Part shown: piece by piece, positions 60,687 to 64,000 of the stretch
Position numbering within the stretch: the first letter of the stretch is position 1
Layout of the letters: each line of letters starts with the position of its first letter
Assembly: GCF_001553685.1 (NCBI RefSeq)
Contig: NZ_CP014264.1
Coordinates: 1,558,001-1,622,000 of the forward strand
DNA: 64,000 nt
Origin: Streptococcus sp. oral taxon 431
Lineage (GTDB): Bacteria; Bacillota; Bacilli; Lactobacillales; Streptococcaceae
Direction: 5' to 3'
Made by a program: the position numbers and the translations under genes
The notes under the pieces: generated by a model
What the model saw: only the letters and a program-made list of their open reading frames with translations
What the model was told of the DNA's origin: nothing
The model's database searches: none

Positions 60687-62131
60687 TGATAAAGATTGAA
60701 ACTATATTAGATATTTTAAAGAAAGATGGTCTCTTCCGTGAGATTATCGACCAAGGACATTACCACTACAACTACAACGATGTTATTTTTGACAGCATCA
60801 GTTACGATAGCCGAACAACCAAAGAAAATACTCTATTTTTTGCAAAAGGAGCTGCCTTTAAAAAAGAATATCTATTTTCAGCTATCGCACAAGGGCTTAA
60901 TTGGTACGTGGCTGAACAGGATTATGAAGTTGGTATTCCTGTTATTGTTGTTAACAATATCAAAAAGGCCATGAGTTTGATTGCCATGGAATTTTATGGC
61001 AACCCTCAGGAGAAACTGAAAATCCTTGCTTTCACTGGCACTAAAGGAAAAACAACAGCGGCTTACTTTGCCTATCATATCTTGTCCCAACGCTACCCAA
61101 CAGCCCTCTTATCGACAATGAATACCACTTTAGATGGCAAGACTTTCTTCAAATCTTCCTTCTCAACACCTGAAAATATCGACCTCTTTGATATGATGGC
61201 TCAAGCAGTTAAGAATGGAAGAACCCATCTGGTAATGGAAGTTTCCAGCCAAGCATATCTGGTAAATCGAGTGTATGGTTTAACTTTCGACGTGGGAGTT
61301 TTTCTCAACATCACACCAGACCATATTGGTCCTATTGAACATCCGACTTTTGAAGATTACTTCTATCATAAACGCCTCTTAATGAAAAATAGCCGAGCAG
61401 TTGTCATTAATAGCGATATGGACCACTTCTCTATTCTGAAAGAACAAGTTGTGAACCAAGAGCATGACTTCTACGGTAGCCAGTCAAATAACCAGATTGA
61501 AAACTCCAAAGCCTTTAACTTCTCAGCTACTGGTAAATTAGCAGGAGATTATGACATCCAACTAATTGGACATTTCAACCAAGAGAATGCTGTTGCTGCA
61601 GGACTTGCTTGTCTTCGTCTAGGTGCTAGTCTTGAAGACATCAAAAAAGGGATTGCGACTACTCGCGTACCTGGTCGTATGGAAGTTCTCACTCAGAAAA
61701 ATGGTGCAAAAGTTTTCATCGACTACGCCCACAATGGTGACAGTCTTAAAAAACTTATTTCTGTCGTTGAAACTCATCAAACTGGAAAGATTGCTTTAGT
61801 ACTTGGTTCAACTGGAAACAAGGGAGAAAGCCGTCGTAAGGACTTCGGACTTCTCCTCGATCAACATCCTGAAATTCAAGTCTTTCTAACAGCTGATGAT
61901 CCAAACTATGAAGATCCGATGGCCATTGCAGATGAAATCAGTAGCTATATCCATCATCCTGTTGAAAAGATTGCTGACCGTGAGCAAGCTATCAAGGCTG
62001 CGATGTCTATCACAAATCAAGAACTGGATGCTGTCATTATCGCTGGTAAAGGAGCTGACTGCTACCAAATCATCCAAGGTAAGAAAGAAGACTATCCAGG
62101 TGATGCAGCCATCGCTGAACGTTATCTATAG
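60686..62131 (+). CDS. murE: UDP-MurNAc-tripeptide synthetase MurE, L-lysine-adding
   Basis: A 481-residue Mur ligase that adds L-Lys to UDP-MurNAc-L-Ala-D-Glu. The P-loop is [24 protein letters not shown] and [19 protein letters not shown] bind metal and substrate, and [17 protein letters not shown] is the Lys-type specificity loop (DDPN rather than DNPR). The start [15 protein letters not shown] has no ribosome-binding site; the promoter lies just upstream. Confidence 0.96.
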   Translation: MIKIETILDILKKDGLFREIIDQGHYHYNYNDVIFDSISYDSRTTKENTLFFAKGAAFKKEYLFSAIAQGLNWYVAEQDYEVGIPVIVVNNIKKAMSLIAMEFYGNPQEKLKILAFTGTKGKTTAAYFAYHILSQRYPTALLSTMNTTLDGKTFFKSSFSTPENIDLFDMMAQAVKNGRTHLVMEVSSQAYLVNRVYGLTFDVGVFLNITPDHIGPIEHPTFEDYFYHKRLLMKNSRAVVINSDMDHFSILKEQVVNQEHDFYGSQSNNQIENSKAFNFSATGKLAGDYDIQLIGHFNQENAVAAGLACLRLGASLEDIKKGIATTRVPGRMEVLTQKNGAKVFIDYAHNGDSLKKLISVVETHQTGKIALVLGSTGNKGESRRKDFGLLLDQHPEIQVFLTADDPNYEDPMAIADEISSYIHHPVEKIADREQAIKAAMSITNQELDAVIIAGKGADCYQIIQGKKEDYPGDAAIAERYL

Positions 62132-62140
62132 TAAATTTAA

Positions 62141-62168
62141 AGAAGGCTAGGAAATTTCCTAGTCTTCT
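62141..62168. terminator. Bidirectional terminator between murE and the DUF1803 gene
   Basis: AGAAG-CTAGGAAA / TTTCCTAG-CTTCT near-perfect palindrome (one G-T pair) with T-runs. Confidence 0.85.
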
Positions 62169-62172
62169 TCTA

Positions 62173-62820
62173 TTATTTTATAAAGATGAGTCTTTCTTTA
62201 TCAAATTCTACAGTCAACTCATATTTTCCATCTTCATTTTGAACGATATAACCTAATAAGACTAAACTATCAACAAAGATATCACGTCGTTTCTGCATGA
62301 GTTGATCTTTTTTGAGGAACTTGAGTAAAAAGGTAGTCATGTACTTGAGGGCATACTCAGGATTGACATCCCCTAAAATTCCGTAGAGCGCCTGCTGTTC
62401 TTCCGTCAAAGGATACTGATGCTTGACCTTATAAAAATAATTAGACAGTGTCATCTTTTCTCTTGCAAAATCGGTATATTCTTTTAAGATTGCTGCATTG
62501 GTTTGATTGCGCAATTCGGTCTGAAAATGTTTCTCCAGGATTTCTTGATAGATTGGGCTATTATCTCTCACAAAGACTTCTTGGTCCAGTTCAAGAGATT
62601 CTGTAGATTCTAGAAAGGGAAGATTGAGATAATAGCGTTTATTTTCTCTCAAAATCAAACCCGCCTTAATGTATTCCTCCAAGAGCTTGTCAACTGCGAC
62701 CTCTGTAAACTGAGCCTTGATTTCACGGAGGATAACATCATCATGCTGATAAAGATAGTCTACCAAATCTCTAAAGAATGGTTGTCGCGTCAAACGAGAT
62801 GGATTAAAAATCTGAATCAT
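62173..62820 (-). CDS. DUF1803 family protein
   Basis: A 215-residue soluble protein of a streptococcus-restricted family (DUF1803): MIQIFNPSRLTRQPFFRDLVDYLY, then helical segments and the end GKYELTVEFDKERLIFIK. No catalytic motif is visible and the function is unknown. It overlaps the YiiX-like gene by 17 bases, so the two are co-expressed, as in pneumococcus. Confidence 0.8.
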   Translation of the reverse strand: MIQIFNPSRLTRQPFFRDLVDYLYQHDDVILREIKAQFTEVAVDKLLEEYIKAGLILRENKRYYLNLPFLESTESLELDQEVFVRDNSPIYQEILEKHFQTELRNQTNAAILKEYTDFAREKMTLSNYFYKVKHQYPLTEEQQALYGILGDVNPEYALKYMTTFLLKFLKKDQLMQKRRDIFVDSLVLLGYIVQNEDGKYELTVEFDKERLIFIK

Positions 62821-63316
62821 GAAGATTCCTTTCTTTACAAACTAAAAGTGGTGATGCTGCTAATTGACTCGGGTTAGTGCCAGGCTGATTCAGAGGTACA
62901 GGAAGCCCCAAATCTCGATAATATTCTCTCCAGAAATCACTAATCTCCTTCGTCCCATCCCCAAACTTCATGGGAATGGTCTCAAAAATAGGGAGTAGTT
63001 CAGTAATGAACTGAGAACAGTAAAAACCAGCTCCGTCGGGATAAAAGGAAGCATTGTAGGGAGCCCCTAAAAGGCTCTCTGCCAGCTTTTTGACTTCTTT
63101 TTGATCCATTTTTGGATAGCGATAAAGGTCATATACTTTCTCAGCTTCAAAGAAATCTTCAGGGGACTGGGCAAGGACACCACCTTCCACCGTAGCATGA
63201 TAGACCTGTCCGTCCAAAAAGATGGCCACATGGCTATAGTTACCAGTAGATTCCTGGATGGCCTGTCCTATATCCGAATCATCTTTCACAAAAATCAAAT
63301 CGCCAATTTCTAACAT
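62804..63316 (-). CDS. YiiX-like permuted papain-type hydrolase (NlpC/P60 relative)
   Basis: A 170-residue protein of the YiiX/YaeF group of permuted papain-fold hydrolases. The His comes first (NYSHVAIFLDGQVYHATVEGG) and the Cys later (GAGFYCSQFITELL), the reversed order of this group. It may act on peptide or acyl bonds; no signal peptide, so it is cytoplasmic. It starts ATG behind GGAGAG, and the ppaC terminator lies upstream. Confidence 0.82.
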   Translation of the reverse strand: MLEIGDLIFVKDDSDIGQAIQESTGNYSHVAIFLDGQVYHATVEGGVLAQSPEDFFEAEKVYDLYRYPKMDQKEVKKLAESLLGAPYNASFYPDGAGFYCSQFITELLPIFETIPMKFGDGTKEISDFWREYYRDLGLPVPLNQPGTNPSQLAASPLLVCKERNLHDSDF

Positions 63317-63331
63317 CTTTCTCTCCTAGCA

Positions 63332-63355
63332 AAAAAGGAGTCAAGACTCCTTTTT
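63332..63355. terminator. Terminator of ppaC
   Basis: AAAAAGGAGTC / GACTCCTTTTT perfect 11-bp stem with a 2-base centre, just past the ppaC stop. Confidence 0.9.
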
Positions 63356-63379
63356 AACAATGGGTTTCCCCATCTATGA

Positions 63380-64000
63380 TTATGCATTAAAGCTTTCTGT
63401 CAATTGAGGCACTACTTGTTTCTTACGTGAAACAGCACCTGGAAGGAAAGCGTGGTTGTTTTCAAGTTTGAAGTTGAAAGCTACTTCTACCTTGTCCATG
63501 TTTGATCCAAGAGCAAGGATTTCTGAGTTTGAGTTAACGATATCTGTGATCATCAAGACAAAGTCAGAGTAGCCATTTGCTGTATTTGCGGCTTGGATGG
63601 CTGCTTCGATTTCAGCTTGGCGTTCCAAGACTTCAGCAATATCAACTGTATTCACTTGGGCAACACGTACGTTGTTACCGTTCAATTCAAAAGTCTTTGC
63701 ATCGATATCAATCAATTCTTCAGCAGATTTGCTTGCCAAATTTGTACCAGCCTTGAGCATGGCAAGACCGTATTCTTCCAAGTTCACACCAGCTAATTCA
63801 GCCAATTCAGGCGCAATCACCTTATCAGATGGGTGTGTTGTTGGAGATTTCAAAAGAAGGGTATCTGAAATCAAACCTGAAAGCATCAAACCTGCAATTT
63901 CTTTTGGAACAGCTACACCGTGTTCTTTGAACATGCGGTAAACGATAGAAGATGCTGATCCAACTGGTTCCAAACGCATGTAAAGTGGGCTTGCAGTTTC
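63380..64000 (-). CDS. ppaC: Manganese-dependent inorganic pyrophosphatase (family II), 5' end missing
   Basis: The C-terminal 206 or so residues of a protein of about 311. The frame runs to the window edge (…[22 protein letters not shown]), so the start lies outside. [21 protein letters not shown] is the DHH-domain substrate region, and the C-terminal DHHA2 domain ends [19 protein letters not shown] with the substrate-binding SRKKQ. It hydrolyses pyrophosphate in the cytoplasm. Confidence 0.95.
   Translation of the reverse strand, partial: ETASPLYMRLEPVGSASSIVYRMFKEHGVAVPKEIAGLMLSGLISDTLLLKSPTTHPSDKVIAPELAELAGVNLEEYGLAMLKAGTNLASKSAEELIDIDAKTFELNGNNVRVAQVNTVDIAEVLERQAEIEAAIQAANTANGYSDFVLMITDIVNSNSEILALGSNMDKVEVAFNFKLENNHAFLPGAVSRKKQVVPQLTESFNA

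Overview
This window is chromosomal, low-GC DNA from a Streptococcus of the Mitis group (S. mitis / S. oralis / S. pneumoniae relatives). The evidence is gene content: cppA, the vex1-vex2-vex3-vncR-vncS locus beside fba, aliB, a Lys-type murE, a secreted choline-binding amidase, and a BOX-type repeat. The gene blocks are ones I know from pneumococcus, but they are joined in a different order, so a commensal Mitis-group species is more likely than a typical pneumococcus. Nearly everything is housekeeping or conserved accessory sequence. No prophage, CRISPR array, integrase or complete insertion sequence is visible.

Layout. 1-5.4 kb: end of a uracil permease, a frameshifted CPBP (CAAX-type) protease, a DMT transporter, a serine hydrolase, cppA and an EEP-family hydrolase. 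5.4-12.6 kb: a glucose-type PTS under a cre-like dyad, divergent from a five-gene run (mnmL, mnmM, a small coiled-coil protein, a Na+/H+ antiporter, a YihY protein) that ends at a BOX element. 12.7-19.1 kb: ATP-grasp ligase, dicarboxylate/amino-acid symporter, DUF3397 protein, choline-binding amidase, two small membrane proteins and tRNA-Thr. 19.1-24.3 kb: a GNAT gene, a three-gene ABC-2 exporter operon with cre on its promoter, and a patch of small unknown genes with a GNAT pseudogene. 24.3-31.2 kb: fba, vncSR, vex3-2-1 (a MITE-like element lies between vex2 and vex3) and tRNA-Leu. 31.3-39.6 kb: a nicotinamidase-like gene and codY, an sRNA candidate, cshA, a flavin disulfide reductase (Har/RclA type), murT-gatD and pepQ. 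39.6-46.1 kb: GNAT, nadE-pncB, a membrane protein with an XRE regulator, GNAT, an amino-acid permease and greA. 46.4-64 kb: mltG, two GNATs, murC, a hypothetical gene, a SNF2 helicase, patB/malY-metB, aliB, a MurJ-like flippase, murE, a DUF1803 protein, a YiiX-like protein and the end of ppaC.

Functional themes. Cell-wall synthesis is strongly represented: murT-gatD, murC, murE, the flippase, mltG and the choline-binding amidase. So is NAD salvage (nicotinamidase-like gene, pncB, nadE). Global regulation is readable in the DNA: cre sites at ptsG and the ABC operon, a CodY box on codY, a MET-box upstream of metB, and phased direct repeats upstream of vex1.

The least explained signals are all non-coding. 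They are: (i) four plus-strand genes, including murT and murE, whose promoters put transcription at or within a base of the ATG (leaderless candidates); (ii) a four-copy array of hairpins behind nadE with a period near 50 bp, whose stem sequences change while pairing is kept; (iii) a promoter-plus-terminator unit with no gene between codY and cshA; (iv) a perfect 28-bp palindrome inside the greA promoter; (v) three GGTCAA repeats phased at 11 bp beside a poorly paired tRNA-Thr.
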